The notes: generated by a model from the sequence alone, not told the origin. A stretch of DNA of 64,000 nucleotides from Pseudomonas mandelii (GCF_006438925.1 NZ_RCZA01000012.1:124001-188000), one strand, 5' to 3'. Positions 53,421 through 62,438 are shown, counted from the stretch's first letter. Translations and numbers: made by a program.

Positions 53421-53434
53421 GACTCAATTCGTCC

Positions 53435-53764
53435 TTAAACCGGCATCTGCATGATGTCTTGGTATGCCTGAACCAGCTTGTTGCGTACTTGGGTCAACGC
53501 TTGAAAAGACACGCTGGCCTTCTGCGAGGAAATCATCACGTCCGTCAGGTCGACGCCACTCTTGCCGATCTCGAAGGCACTGGCCAACTGACTGGACGCC
53601 TGCTGCGTCTCGTTCACTTTATTGACGGCCTGACCGAGCATGTCGGAAAAGCTGCTGCCACCCAGTTCAGGAACGGCGGCAGTCGATTTCGACGCAGACA
53701 TGGCATCCATTTGCATGGAACGCATGTCCAGCATCAATCGATTGAATTCAATACCTTGGCTCAT
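53435..53764 (-). CDS. fliE: flagellar hook-basal body complex protein FliE
   Basis: A 109-residue rod-MS-ring adaptor, first gene of fliEFGHIJ. FSDMLGQAVNKVNETQQASS and DLTDVMISSQKASVSFQALT, with QVRNKLVQAYQDIMQMPV at the end, are the FliE signature. ATG 53764 gives the standard length; the longer frame upstream covers the promoter and leader. A canonical sigma-54 promoter lies about 80 bases upstream. Confidence 0.96.
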   Translation of the reverse strand: MSQGIEFNRLMLDMRSMQMDAMSASKSTAAVPELGGSSFSDMLGQAVNKVNETQQASSQLASAFEIGKSGVDLTDVMISSQKASVSFQALTQVRNKLVQAYQDIMQMPV

Positions 53765-53840
53765 GGCTTCTCTCTTTGACGAGCTACGTCTTTGGCGACC
53801 CGCAATTTTTTGACACTCACTCGGCGGGTAGTGAGGTGTT

Positions 53841-53856
53841 AGCAACAAGGGTGCCA
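53841..53856 (-). promoter_or_regulatory. sigma-54 promoter of the fliE operon
   Basis: The minus strand reads TGGCACCCTTGTTGCT, a perfect TGGCAC-N5-TTGCT element, about 78 bases before the fliE start. In pseudomonads this class is activated by FleR/FleQ, both encoded just upstream. Confidence 0.9.
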
Positions 53857-53876
53857 GCTCCATGGCCGCTTTAAAC

Positions 53877-53896
53877 AAAAGCCGTCCCGGGCTTTT
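53877..53896. terminator. hairpin terminator after fleR
   Basis: AAAAGCC and GGCTTTT form a stem on the minus strand, with T residues on the 3' side, 15 bases after the fleR stop and ahead of the fliE promoter. Confidence 0.7.
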
Positions 53897-53910
53897 GCAT
53901 TGCTAATGAA

Positions 53911-55296
53911 TCAGGTGGCGAACAAATAAGCTTCCACGTCCATTCCGGCATCACGCATCTGCGCCAACTTGTAACGCAGGGTGCGCGGGCTGATGCCCAA
54001 ACGCTCGGCGGCCTCTTTGCGACGACCGCGCTCGGAGCGCAAGGTGTCGATGATCATCTGGAACTCACGGCGACGCAGATCATCACCCAGCGCCCCGGCC
54101 GACTCGGATTCGACCTCCACGGTTCGCACGGACGTTGGCGCCAAGGCTGGCAACGGCGCACAGGCGACCGGCCCGGCCAGACAGAAATCCTCAGGCTGTA
54201 TCAATCCGCCCTGTTGCAGGATCAGCGCCCGCTGAATCGCGTTATCCAGCTCACGCACATTACCCGGCCATGGGTAACCAATCAGGCACGCCTGAGCCTC
54301 GGGCGACAGCCTTGCCGCGGCATGCTTCATTTTATTGACGTACTTGGCCAGAAGACGTTCGGCCAATGGCAGGATGTCGGCGGTACGTTCGCGCAACGGA
54401 CGCCAGGCCAGCGGAAACACCGACAGGCGATAGTAAAGGTCTTCACGAAAACGCCCCGCGGCCACTTCACCGGCCAGGTCACGGTTGGTGGTGGCGACCA
54501 CTCGAATGTCCAGCGTGATCGGCTTGCGAGCGCCGACTCGCTCGACTTCGCGCTCCTGCAATACCCGCAGTAACTTGGCCTGAAGGCCCAAGGGCATTTC
54601 GGAGATTTCATCGAGCAGGATCGTGCCGCCATCAGCTTGCTCGAACTTGCCAGCCTGCGCTGCGATCGCGCCAGTGAACGAACCCTTTTCGTGACCGAAC
54701 AAGGTGGCTTCGAGCATGTTGTCCGGGATCGCTGCACAGTTGATTGCAATGAACGGCTGACTGGCGCGGTGTGAGTGCTGATGGATGTAACGCGCCAGCA
54801 CTTCCTTGCCGGTCCCGGACTCACCGGAGATCAACACCGTGGAATCACTGCGCGCCACCCGTGCGGCCAGTTCCAGCAATTGCGCACTGGCCGGCTCGAA
54901 CGCTACAGGCCCCTCGCCCTCGGTCGCGCCGAGACTGCCCAGCGCATGACGCGCCACCAGATCGAGCAAGGCTTTGGGCTCGAATGGCTTGACCAGATAA
55001 TCCGCTGCCCCCTGACGCATCGCATCGACCGCCCGTTCGACGGCACCGTGAGCGGTCATCAGCAACACCGGCAGTTGCGGCTGACGAGTGCGCAGCAATC
55101 CGAGCAGTTGATGGCCGTCCATGCCCGGCATGTTGACGTCACTCAGCACCAGGTTGAACGCCTCGGTACCGACCGCTGCCAGCGCTTCTTCCGCCGAACC
55201 GACGGCTTTGAAATCGTGCCCGGCGAGCAGCAGCGTATCCGCCAGTGCTTCGCGTAGCGCGCGGTCATCCTCGACCAGTAAAACCTTGATTGCCAT
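53911..55296 (-). CDS. fleR: sigma-54-dependent response regulator FleR
   Basis: A 461-residue NtrC-type activator. Receiver domain: VLLVEDDRALREALAD, LVLSDVNMPGMDG with phospho-acceptor aspartate near residue 52, VKPFEPKAL. AAA+ domain: Walker A GESGTGKEVLARYI near residue 160, sigma-54 contact loop GSFTGA (in HEKGSFTGAI), Walker B GGTILLDEISEM. C-terminal helix-turn-helix: KEAAERLGISPRTLRYKL. It turns on basal-body and hook genes with its kinase FleS. ATG 55296 has GGAG upstream; GTG 55305, overlapping the fleS stop, is an alternative. Confidence 0.95.
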   Translation of the reverse strand: MAIKVLLVEDDRALREALADTLLLAGHDFKAVGSAEEALAAVGTEAFNLVLSDVNMPGMDGHQLLGLLRTRQPQLPVLLMTAHGAVERAVDAMRQGAADYLVKPFEPKALLDLVARHALGSLGATEGEGPVAFEPASAQLLELAARVARSDSTVLISGESGTGKEVLARYIHQHSHRASQPFIAINCAAIPDNMLEATLFGHEKGSFTGAIAAQAGKFEQADGGTILLDEISEMPLGLQAKLLRVLQEREVERVGARKPITLDIRVVATTNRDLAGEVAAGRFREDLYYRLSVFPLAWRPLRERTADILPLAERLLAKYVNKMKHAAARLSPEAQACLIGYPWPGNVRELDNAIQRALILQQGGLIQPEDFCLAGPVACAPLPALAPTSVRTVEVESESAGALGDDLRRREFQMIIDTLRSERGRRKEAAERLGISPRTLRYKLAQMRDAGMDVEAYLFAT

Positions 55297-55301
55297 GTCC
55301 T

Positions 55302-56525
55302 TCACTCCGCTCCCTGAGCGTGGGGCTTTTCACCGGAAAAAAGCGGCAGGATGACCTGCGCGCAAGTGCCGCGTCCCAGCCGCGAGCGCAGCTGCAATTC
55401 TCCCTGATGGGCACGTGCCACTGCCTTGACCACGGTCAGGCCAAGGCCGGTCCCGGTGGTTTTAGTGGTAAAAAACGGCTCGCCGAGTCGTGCCAGCACT
55501 TTCGTGTCGATGCCACTGCCGCTGTCACTGACAGATACACGCAAATTGTCGTCACGGGTATAGAGGTGGACCTTCAAGCGAACATCACCGGCACTGGCCT
55601 GGATGGCGTTCTCGATCAGATTCAGGATCGCCCCGACCAGCGTGTCACGATTGCACAGCAACTCGCCCAAATGACTGTCGCATTGCCAGCGAATCGGCAG
55701 GTCCTGCACATGGGTCAGCGCTGCCGCCTGCAGCGACTGCATCAGCACTTTGGGCGTGACGCGATCGGTCAGCGGCAACTCGCCGCGCGCAAACACCAGC
55801 ATGTCGCGAACCTGATGCTCCAACTCATGCAGACGCTCTTTCAGGCGCCCGGCAAAACGCTGCTGGGTCTCGACCGGCAACGCTTGCTCAGTCAAATGAC
55901 TGGCGTAGAGCAAGGCGGCGGACAAGGGAGTACGAATCTGATGAGCCAGCGAAGCGACCATTCGGCCGAGGGACGACAGACGTTCGTGGCGGGCCAGTTG
56001 ATCTTGTAGATGACGGGTTTCAGTCAGGTCGTTGAGCAACACCAACTGACCGGGCTCGGCATCCAGCGAGCGAGTGGAGATCGACAAACGCCGACCATCC
56101 TTGAGCGAGATTTCGTGACCGTCGTCTTCACGGGGTGCAAAGCAGCGGGCAATGACATGACGCCACAGCTCGCCTTCGAGGGGCAGACCGAGCAGTTCGC
56201 AGGCAGCGGGGTTGGCTTCGCGCACGATGCCTTGGGCGTCGATGACGATGACGCCGCCGGGCAACAGATCGAGGAGGTTTTGCAGCCGGTTGGCCAGGCG
56301 TTCTTTTTCCGCCAGCTCCTGCATGCGCTGAGCGCTGACCACCGCCAGTTCACCCTTGAGCTCGGTGACCCGGGCTTCGAGCATGCTGTAGGAATCGGTC
56401 AATTGGCTCGACATCTGGTTGAACAGTGCAAACGCCTGCTCAAGGCCAAGCCGGCTCGCCTGCTCTACGGACGACGGTTGTCCCGAAGCGTCAGGGACAG
56501 GAGACATCTGGGCGGCTTGGGGCAT
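55302..56525 (-). CDS. fleS: sensor histidine kinase FleS
   Basis: A 407-residue cytoplasmic kinase with no membrane helix. A coiled region (residues 35-80) precedes a PAS domain (LLDLLPGGVIVIDAQGIVRE), a HisKA domain with the phosphorylatable histidine in MVASLAHQIRTPLSAALLYA near residue 205, and a HATPase domain (LVGAILNLIENAIQASAGDV, VSDSGSGID, GTGLGLTVVKAV). It phosphorylates FleR encoded directly downstream. Confidence 0.95.
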   Translation of the reverse strand: MPQAAQMSPVPDASGQPSSVEQASRLGLEQAFALFNQMSSQLTDSYSMLEARVTELKGELAVVSAQRMQELAEKERLANRLQNLLDLLPGGVIVIDAQGIVREANPAACELLGLPLEGELWRHVIARCFAPREDDGHEISLKDGRRLSISTRSLDAEPGQLVLLNDLTETRHLQDQLARHERLSSLGRMVASLAHQIRTPLSAALLYASHLTEQALPVETQQRFAGRLKERLHELEHQVRDMLVFARGELPLTDRVTPKVLMQSLQAAALTHVQDLPIRWQCDSHLGELLCNRDTLVGAILNLIENAIQASAGDVRLKVHLYTRDDNLRVSVSDSGSGIDTKVLARLGEPFFTTKTTGTGLGLTVVKAVARAHQGELQLRSRLGRGTCAQVILPLFSGEKPHAQGAE

Positions 56526-56577
56526 CGTGCTCTCTCGCTTGGCTGACCGTCAGTTAAACGGAACGTTGCGAGGGATG

Positions 56578-56594
56578 TAGCAATACCCGTGCCT
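56578..56594 (-). promoter_or_regulatory. sigma-54 promoter of fleSR
   Basis: The minus strand reads AGGCACGGGTATTGCTA, matching GGCAC-N5-TTGCT with exact GG-N10-GC spacing, about 55 bases before the fleS start. In P. aeruginosa fleSR is activated by FleQ with sigma 54. Confidence 0.85.
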
Positions 56595-56635
56595 AAAAAA
56601 AACCGCCTACAAATGAAGGACTTGAAAAACAGGCG
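56595..56635 (-). terminator. terminator after fleQ
   Basis: On the minus strand CGCCT pairs with AGGCG across a loop of about 22 bases, followed by a run of eight T. It starts directly at the fleQ stop and ends next to the fleSR promoter. The stem is short, so strength is uncertain. Confidence 0.6.
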
Positions 56636-58111
56636 TCAATCATCTGCCTGTTCATCACCGTCACGACGGCTCATACCGTACTTGCGCATCTTTTCCACCA
56701 GTGTGGTGCGACGAATACGCAGCCGCTCTGCCGCGCGCGCCACGATGCCATTGGCATCATCCAGCGCCTGCTGAATCAGCCCTTGTTCCAGACCACCGAG
56801 GTAGTCCTTCAGGTCCAAGCCTTCCGGCGGCAGCATGGCGCCGGCAGAGAAGTCCGGAGTATGACCGTTGATGGCCACACGCTCTTCAAGATCGTTGCGA
56901 AAGCTGTCGACCAGTTGCTCGTCTTCGTCGTCGACGTAACGGAATTTCTTCGGCAGCTCGACCACGCCGATCACCCCATACGGATGCATGATCGCCATGC
57001 GTTCCACCAGGTTGGCGAGTTCGCGGACGTTGCCCGGCCAGCCGTGGCGGCACAGCGACATGATCGCCGCGGAATTGAAACGGATCGACCCACGCTTCTC
57101 GTGTTCCATGCGCGAGATCAACTCGTTCATCAGCAGCGGAATGTCTTCGACACGCTCGCGCAGCGGCGCCATCTCGATCGGGAATACGTTCAGGCGGTAG
57201 TACAAGTCTTCGCGGAAGGTACCGATCTCGATCATGCTTTCGAGATTCTTGTGGGTCGCCGCGATGATCCGCACATCGACGCTCTGGGTCTTGTTGCTGC
57301 CCACGCGCTCGAAGGTGCGCTCCTGCAATACGCGCAGCAACTTGACCTGCATCGGCAGCGGCATGTCGCCGATTTCATCGAGGAACAGCGTGCCGCCATT
57401 GGCCAGTTCGAAACGCCCGGCGCGGCTGGTGATTGCCCCGGTGAAGGCGCCCTTCTCGTGGCCAAACAGTTCGCTTTCCAACAACTCGGCCGGGATCGCC
57501 CCGCAGTTGACCGGTACGAACGGCGCGTCACGACGCTTGGAGTGATAGTGCAGGTTGCGCGCGACCACTTCCTTGCCGGTCCCGGACTCACCGAGGATCA
57601 GCACACTGGCGTCGGTGTCGGCGACTTGCTGCATCATCTGACGGACGTGTTGAATCGCCCGGCTGGTGCCGACAAGACTGCGGAAAAGATTGGGTTCGCG
57701 ATGACGGCCGCGCTCGCGGGCCTGGTCGTACATCTCGCGATAGACCTGGGCACGGTGCAGGGAGTCGAGCAGTTTGCTGTAGCTGGGTGGCATCTCGAGG
57801 GTCGAAAGCACTCGGCGACGCTGGTCTTCTGGCAAGTCAAGGGAAGAATTATCGCCCATTAACAAAACCGGAAGGAACTCATCCCAGGTTGAGAGTGTCT
57901 TTAACAAGCCCACAAGTGCACCAGGAGCATTAACCGTCCCGATCAGGACACAGATTACTTCACGACTTGATGACAATGAGCCGACAGCCTGCTGCCAGTC
58001 ATGGCTACCGCAGGGTAAATTTTCTTCGCCAAGAAAATTTAAAATCACCGCCAGGTCGCGGCGACGGACGCTATCGTCATCAATCAGCAGAATTTTGGTT
58101 TCACGCCACAT
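56636..58111 (-). CDS. fleQ: flagellar master regulator FleQ
   Basis: A 491-residue enhancer-binding protein at the top of the flagellar cascade, and a c-di-GMP receptor in pseudomonads. The N-terminal FleQ domain (to about residue 120) looks like a receiver but lacks the phospho-acceptor site. AAA+ domain: Walker A GESGTGKEVVARNL near residue 180, GAFTGA in HEKGAFTGAI, Walker B GGTLFLDEIGDM. C-terminal helix-turn-helix: VARAAERLRIRRTTLVEKMR. It stands alone between fliT and fleSR; its own promoter was not clear to me. Confidence 0.97.
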   Translation of the reverse strand: MWRETKILLIDDDSVRRRDLAVILNFLGEENLPCGSHDWQQAVGSLSSSREVICVLIGTVNAPGALVGLLKTLSTWDEFLPVLLMGDNSSLDLPEDQRRRVLSTLEMPPSYSKLLDSLHRAQVYREMYDQARERGRHREPNLFRSLVGTSRAIQHVRQMMQQVADTDASVLILGESGTGKEVVARNLHYHSKRRDAPFVPVNCGAIPAELLESELFGHEKGAFTGAITSRAGRFELANGGTLFLDEIGDMPLPMQVKLLRVLQERTFERVGSNKTQSVDVRIIAATHKNLESMIEIGTFREDLYYRLNVFPIEMAPLRERVEDIPLLMNELISRMEHEKRGSIRFNSAAIMSLCRHGWPGNVRELANLVERMAIMHPYGVIGVVELPKKFRYVDDEDEQLVDSFRNDLEERVAINGHTPDFSAGAMLPPEGLDLKDYLGGLEQGLIQQALDDANGIVARAAERLRIRRTTLVEKMRKYGMSRRDGDEQADD

Positions 58112-58283
58112 GCAATAGCAACTTCCCTAGTCAACTCAATGCCCAAATGCTGGGGCAAGCTAGACGCTTTCAGACACGTTATGCCTGTAGACGCCTGAAA
58201 TCTGGAATCAGCCACTAGTTAAGTCAAAAAACCGTGCACAGTCAAATTTATGGCGCACTATGTTTGGATTAACCGGGGATTAA

Positions 58284-58580
58284 TTAACCGAACAGATGGT
58301 AAACCTTTGCCGCGCTCTGTGCTTGGTGGATCTGCGACATCTCATCAACTATCGCTTGCCGCTCTCCTGTCGCCGCCTCAAGAAGCTGTTTGTACACCCC
58401 CAGCAACTCCTCAAGATTATCGCGCAACGCGGCCTCGTCCACCGAAGCTTCACTCAAGACGTCTTCCATGCAGGAACGGCAAGCCAGGTCCAATTCACCA
58501 ATGGCTTCCCAGTTACGCTCGGCCAAAGCACCGACCAGGCCTTCACGGGTTTGTTCGATTCGCTGCAATACAAGACTCAT
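58284..58580 (-). CDS. fliT: FliT-like flagellar export chaperone
   Basis: A 98-residue helical protein: MSLVLQRIEQTREGLVGALA, LDLACRSCMEDVLSEAS, then LEELLGVYKQLLEAATGERQ. Sequence is poorly conserved, but size, helical content and position after fliS match FliT, the chaperone of the cap protein FliD. A strong AAGGAG ribosome-binding site precedes ATG 58580, ten bases after the fliS stop. The name rests mostly on context. Confidence 0.75.
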   Translation of the reverse strand: MSLVLQRIEQTREGLVGALAERNWEAIGELDLACRSCMEDVLSEASVDEAALRDNLEELLGVYKQLLEAATGERQAIVDEMSQIHQAQSAAKVYHLFG

Positions 58581-58590
58581 GGTGATCTCC

Positions 58591-58986
58591 TTAAAACTGC
58601 GGACCCGGCACGGCGATAGCATCCCACCCGTCTTTGACAGTGCGAAGCAAATCAGCGACTTCGTCGAGAATCTTTGGATCTGTCTTGATGTTGGCTTCGG
58701 CCAGACGCTTCATCATGTAGGTGTAGAGGTTATCCAGCTCACCCACCGATTCAGCCTGGTTTTCCAGATCCAGACCTTCACGCAAACCGCCGACGATGCC
58801 GATGGCCTTACCAATCAGAACGCCCTTGTTCGGGATGTCCTTACGCTCCATCGCGCCTTTGGCCTGCGCAATACGATCCAGCCCACCTTCCATAAGCATC
58901 TGTACCAGACGATGAGGACTGGCCTCGGAAGTCTGCGCCTGAGCGCCAATCTTCTGGTATTGGCGAAGGGCTAACATTGGATTCAT
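58591..58986 (-). CDS. fliS: flagellin export chaperone FliS
   Basis: A 131-residue four-helix protein. MNPMLALRQYQKIGAQAQTS, SPHRLVQMLMEGGLDRIAQA, VGGLREGLDLENQAESVGEL and LDNLYTYMMKRLAEANIKTD are characteristic of FliS, which keeps flagellin unpolymerised until export. ATG 58986 has GAGG upstream. It lies after the fliD terminator, so fliST may have its own promoter or rely on read-through. Confidence 0.95.
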   Translation of the reverse strand: MNPMLALRQYQKIGAQAQTSEASPHRLVQMLMEGGLDRIAQAKGAMERKDIPNKGVLIGKAIGIVGGLREGLDLENQAESVGELDNLYTYMMKRLAEANIKTDPKILDEVADLLRTVKDGWDAIAVPGPQF

Positions 58987-59065
58987 GTTGTACCTCATCA
59001 AAAAATCTGTGGTTCGTATAACCAGTGTATCGACGACGCGTCAAAAAACTTTAGTCGCAAAACAC

Positions 59066-59102
59066 AAAAGCCCGGAGCGTTTAACAACGCTGCCGGGCTT
59101 TT
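59066..59102 (-). terminator. rho-independent terminator after fliD
   Basis: On the minus strand AAAAGCCCGGCAGCGTT and AACGCTCCGGGCTTTT form a long stem with a small bulge and short loop ending in TTTT, about 15 bases after the fliD stop. It also works as a hairpin on the plus strand. Confidence 0.88.
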
Positions 59103-59117
59103 GGCGCGACTAGACTA

Positions 59118-60539
59118 TCAGCTGTTCTTCTGCTGCGCGGTCATTGCTTCGAACATCGAAGTGATGTTGCTGGCGGTGGCTTTCAGCTTGCCGACGAGGG
59201 TATCCATATCGTTGTATTTTTTGGTCAGTACGGCGGTCAGGGTCTCGATACGACGATCCAGAGCAGCCTGGTCGTTGGTCAGCTTGGTCTTGGTCTTGTT
59301 CAGACTGGTTGTACGCTGATCCAGAATACCGCCGGTATCTGCAAAAGGCGCAATAGCCTTATTCATGCGCTCCAGCAGACCGTTGTCACCCGTGAATAAC
59401 TCCTGGACTTCACCGCCCAGTTTTTTGTCATTCATCGCAGCAGTGAACTTGGTGCTGTCAAAATCGAGCGCACCGGTCTTCTGATTGGTGGTAATGCCCA
59501 ACTGCGCCAGCACCGTGAGCTTGTCTCCCGAGCCGGTTTCAGACAACGGACCACGAATCGCCGACAGGATCGAACGCGGCAGCGCATCACCGGTCAATGC
59601 TGCCGGAACGGTCGGCTTACCATCATCATCGAGCGAAGGCTTGGTCAATGCAGTGACGCTGTTGGCGATAGCGTTGTAGGCATCGACGAACTTTTGGATC
59701 GACGCCTTCAGGCCATCGGTGTTCGCCGCCACGGTAACAGTCGAGGTCCCTACAGCAATCAGGTTGAACGTCAGGCCGGAAACGGCTTTGTCGACCGCGT
59801 TGGTCTTGCTGGTCAATGCCATGCCGTCGACGGTGAACTTGGCATCAAGTGCCACTGCACCGATCGCGCCAGCTGACGTGGCGGTCATTGGAGAGCCGGT
59901 GGTGCCGACGACGTTAGTTCCATCGATTTCAAGCCCGGCAATACCACTGACGGAAATATCAGAGCCCGCGCCCGTGTTGCTGGAGCCCAGCACGAGGCGC
60001 GAACCAAAGGAGTCGGTGACAATGTTGGCACTGACACCGGCAGCCTTGAGCGAGCTGTCGGCGTTGATCGAGTCGCGAACCGATTGCAATGTCGCCCCGG
60101 CGGCCACATTGACGTTGAAGTTCTTGCCACTCTGGCTGATGGTGAGCGTGCCCGTGGGGATAGCGCTGCTCGTACCACCGGCAAACGCAGCACTGGCCAC
60201 TTTGGACGACGTGGCCAGATTGCCGACGTTGATGACATAGTTGCCGCCCACGGCCGAGTTACTGGCGGTGGCCGTGACAAATTTCACATCAGAGGAAGTC
60301 GCAGCAAACCCGGGAAACTGCGGGTTGGTTTTACTGCCCAAATCAGTCATGGATTTGGTAAACGCAGCCATCAAGGACTTCAAGGTCCCGATACCGGAGA
60401 TGCTTGCGGTGTTGGTTGCAGTCCCACGGTCAATCTGACCTTGCTTGGCCGCTTTATCAGCGTTCACCAAGGCTTTGACGATAGCACCGGTATCAAGGCC
60501 GGAGCCTAAACCCGTGCCCGGTAGAATTGGACTTGCCAT
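59118..60539 (-). CDS. fliD: flagellar cap protein FliD
   Basis: A 473-residue filament cap protein (HAP2). The N-terminal MASPILPGTGLGSGLDTGAI opens the D0/D1 region; the middle domains are rich in threonine, serine, alanine and glycine, and the C-terminal coiled coil (DQRTTSLNKTKTKLTNDQAA, LDRRIETLTAVLTKKYNDMD, VGKLKATASNITSMFEAMTA) completes D0/D1. FliD may also be an adhesin. It follows flaG by about 80 bases, with no sigma-54 or sigma-28 site that I could recognise. Confidence 0.95.
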   Translation of the reverse strand: MASPILPGTGLGSGLDTGAIVKALVNADKAAKQGQIDRGTATNTASISGIGTLKSLMAAFTKSMTDLGSKTNPQFPGFAATSSDVKFVTATASNSAVGGNYVINVGNLATSSKVASAAFAGGTSSAIPTGTLTISQSGKNFNVNVAAGATLQSVRDSINADSSLKAAGVSANIVTDSFGSRLVLGSSNTGAGSDISVSGIAGLEIDGTNVVGTTGSPMTATSAGAIGAVALDAKFTVDGMALTSKTNAVDKAVSGLTFNLIAVGTSTVTVAANTDGLKASIQKFVDAYNAIANSVTALTKPSLDDDGKPTVPAALTGDALPRSILSAIRGPLSETGSGDKLTVLAQLGITTNQKTGALDFDSTKFTAAMNDKKLGGEVQELFTGDNGLLERMNKAIAPFADTGGILDQRTTSLNKTKTKLTNDQAALDRRIETLTAVLTKKYNDMDTLVGKLKATASNITSMFEAMTAQQKNS

Positions 60540-60621
60540 GTGAAACTCCCTTCAGTGTGTCGCCGGCCTTTTGACCACTACAACGCCCAAAAGAACATAG
60601 CAACAAAATTCATGCCAGCTG

Positions 60622-60990
60622 TCAGGCTTTTGCGCTGAACAACAGGCTGCTTGCATCATTCAAGCTATTGGCCAGTTTAAGGACTTCTTCGTTGGGGATC
60701 TGGCGGATCACCTCACCGGAGTCACTGGCGATCACTTTTACCACAACTTTGCCTGAAGGCTCGTCAATCGAGAACTCCAGGTTACGCTTGACCGACTGAA
60801 CAAACTTTTCAATTTCCTGAACGGCCATCTTCAGTTGTTCCTGCTCGGTTTGGCTGCCTTTACTTTCTTCCTTGACGGCAACCACTGGCGCAGTTTCCGC
60901 TAGAGGCTTGTGCGCCGGCTTATCGGCAACAGTCTTTGTCGCCTGCTGGTGCGCAGGATAAGACAAGTTCAGCTTCACGCTCATATCCAT
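60622..60990 (-). CDS. flaG: FlaG family flagellar protein
   Basis: A 122-residue protein of the FlaG family, cytosolic or exported, affecting filament length. The conserved C-terminal part reads KRNLEFSIDEPSGKVVVKVI, then SGEVIRQIPNEEVLKLAN near residue 100. The N-terminal half is variable. Of four clustered starts (60984, 60990, 60996, 60999), ATG 60990 is eight bases after AGAGG and is chosen. It lies between fliC and fliD, the usual place. Confidence 0.9.
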   Translation of the reverse strand: MDMSVKLNLSYPAHQQATKTVADKPAHKPLAETAPVVAVKEESKGSQTEQEQLKMAVQEIEKFVQSVKRNLEFSIDEPSGKVVVKVIASDSGEVIRQIPNEEVLKLANSLNDASSLLFSAKA

Positions 60991-61007
60991 GTCCATCACC
61001 TCTTAAA

Positions 61008-61040
61008 CCAAAAAAGCGAGAGAGCGCGACGTGCGCACTC
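61008..61040 (-). terminator. possible terminator after fliC
   Basis: On the minus strand GAGTGCGC and GCGCTCTC can pair with one mismatch around a five-base loop, followed by TCGCTTTTTT. It is 25-55 bases after the fliC stop and would separate abundant fliC mRNA from flaG. The stem is short. Confidence 0.5.
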
Positions 61041-61063
61041 CCCCGCCAAAACAAACCCAGCTA

Positions 61064-61915
61064 TTACTGAAGCAATTTCAGTACAGCGGATGGCAGTTGG
61101 TTGGCCTGAGCCAGAACTGCGGTGGAAGCTTGTTGCAGAGTTTGCTGCTTGGTCAGCTGCGCGGTTTCCGAAGCGAAGTCGGTATCTTGTACGCGACCCA
61201 GTGCAGCACTGGCGTTTTCGTTGATGTTCTGCAGGTTGGAGATGGTGCTGGTCAGACGGTTCTGGGCAGCACCGAGGTCCGCACGGCTGGTGTTGATGGT
61301 TTTCAGGGCTGCGTCGATTGCGACGATTGCAGCAGCGGTGCTGGCTTCTGCAGTGGCGCTGTCGTTACCGGTGATGGCGACGGCAGCAGAGTCAACGCTC
61401 AGGGTGGCAGCATCGAAGCCGCTGGCCAGAGTGATGGTGATCTGGTTGGTGGCGCCGGTGTTGGAACCGACCTGGAAGGTCATGGTGCCAGCAGTGCCGT
61501 CGATCAGGTTCTTGCCGTTCAGGTTGGTCGACTTGGCAATACGGGTCAGTTCGTCCGACATGGTTGCGAACTCTTTGTTCAGAGCAGCGCGGTCGTCGGT
61601 GCCGTTGGAGTCGTTTCGCGATTGAACAGCCAGTTCACGCATACGCTGCAGAATGTTGGTCGATTCTTGCATCGCGCCTTCAGCAGTCTGAGCGATCGAG
61701 ATACCGTCGTTGGCGTTTTTGATCGCCATGGTCTGACCACGGATCTGCGAAGTCATACGGGTAGCGATTTGCAGACCGGCGGCGTCGTCTTTGGCGCTGT
61801 TGATTTTCAGGCCGGAAGACAGGCGAGTCATCGAAGTAGACAGAGCATCGGAAGCCTTGTTCAGGTTTTTCTGAACGTTCAACGATGTGACGTTAGTGTT
61901 TACTGTTAAAGCCAT
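61064..61915 (-). CDS. fliC: flagellin
   Basis: A 283-residue flagellin. The conserved D0/D1 ends are intact: MALTVNTNVTSLNVQKNLNK, SGLKINSAKDDAAGLQIATR at the N-terminus and ALKTINTSRADLGAAQNRLT, QTLQQASTAVLAQANQLPSA at the C-terminus. The central region is only about 70 residues, rich in T, A, S and G, so surface domains D2/D3 are nearly absent; this short form is common in fluorescent pseudomonads. A sigma-28 promoter lies 80 bases upstream. Confidence 0.97.
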   Translation of the reverse strand: MALTVNTNVTSLNVQKNLNKASDALSTSMTRLSSGLKINSAKDDAAGLQIATRMTSQIRGQTMAIKNANDGISIAQTAEGAMQESTNILQRMRELAVQSRNDSNGTDDRAALNKEFATMSDELTRIAKSTNLNGKNLIDGTAGTMTFQVGSNTGATNQITITLASGFDAATLSVDSAAVAITGNDSATAEASTAAAIVAIDAALKTINTSRADLGAAQNRLTSTISNLQNINENASAALGRVQDTDFASETAQLTKQQTLQQASTAVLAQANQLPSAVLKLLQ

Positions 61916-61995
61916 GACGAATTCCTCGTTGGTTGGGTACTGCGGCTTCCGGCCCTGGCAACCGCCGGGTATGGCCTAGAGAACCTTCGTAATAG

Positions 61996-62023
61996 TTATC
62001 GTCGGGATTGCAACTTGCTTTAG
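61996..62023 (-). promoter_or_regulatory. sigma-28 (FliA) promoter of fliC
   Basis: On the minus strand CTAAAGC (-35) and GACGATAA (-10) are separated by 13 bases, close to the Pseudomonas FliA consensus TAAAG-N-GCCGATAA with one -10 difference. It sits about 80 bases before the fliC start, and fliA is encoded at 33022. Confidence 0.8.
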
Positions 62024-62168
62024 GGGATTTTCAAAAATATTTGCCATCACGTTGCCACCCCCCGTAAACAAAGGACTTGGCCGCGATCAAGCAGCGAAAA
62101 AATGACGCCAGGGAAATGCCGATGACAAGTTGGCGAGGACTCGCCGGCACCGGCGGAAGCGAAATTGC

Positions 62169-62438
62169 TTAAATGGACAGACTGTCAGTCAACAACTGGA
62201 CCAGTTCGTATTCCAGATAGTCCGCCAGGGCAAGCCAGTTCAGAGACTCCTGACACTCGAGCATCGGCCCCAGCAAACGCACCCACTGCTGCTGAGCAGC
62301 CGGCAACGCCAGATCGAAGGACGGCTGCAGCGCACCGATCAGTTCGATCATCGCCAGCCCGGCCTCCACATCACGCCCCAGGCGGAACAATGCCGCACAG
62401 TGCTGCGCGTCGATCACAAAGGACTCAAGCGCACTCAT
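62169..62438 (-). CDS. small conserved-position protein of unknown function
   Basis: An 89-residue acidic, helical protein (MSALESFVIDAQHCAALFRL, LALADYLEYELVQLLTDS). I do not recognise its family. ATG 62438 overlaps the stop of the Maf-type gene (ATGA), so the two are coupled and probably work together in flagellin modification or its control. It lies between fliC (253-base gap, containing the fliC promoter) and the Maf gene. Confidence 0.7.
   Translation of the reverse strand: MSALESFVIDAQHCAALFRLGRDVEAGLAMIELIGALQPSFDLALPAAQQQWVRLLGPMLECQESLNWLALADYLEYELVQLLTDSLSI

Noticed and set aside
58112..58283. TTGACT-containing stretch as the fleQ promoter
   Set aside because: A -35-like TTGACT is present twice on the minus strand, but no convincing -10 lies at the right distance, so no promoter is claimed.
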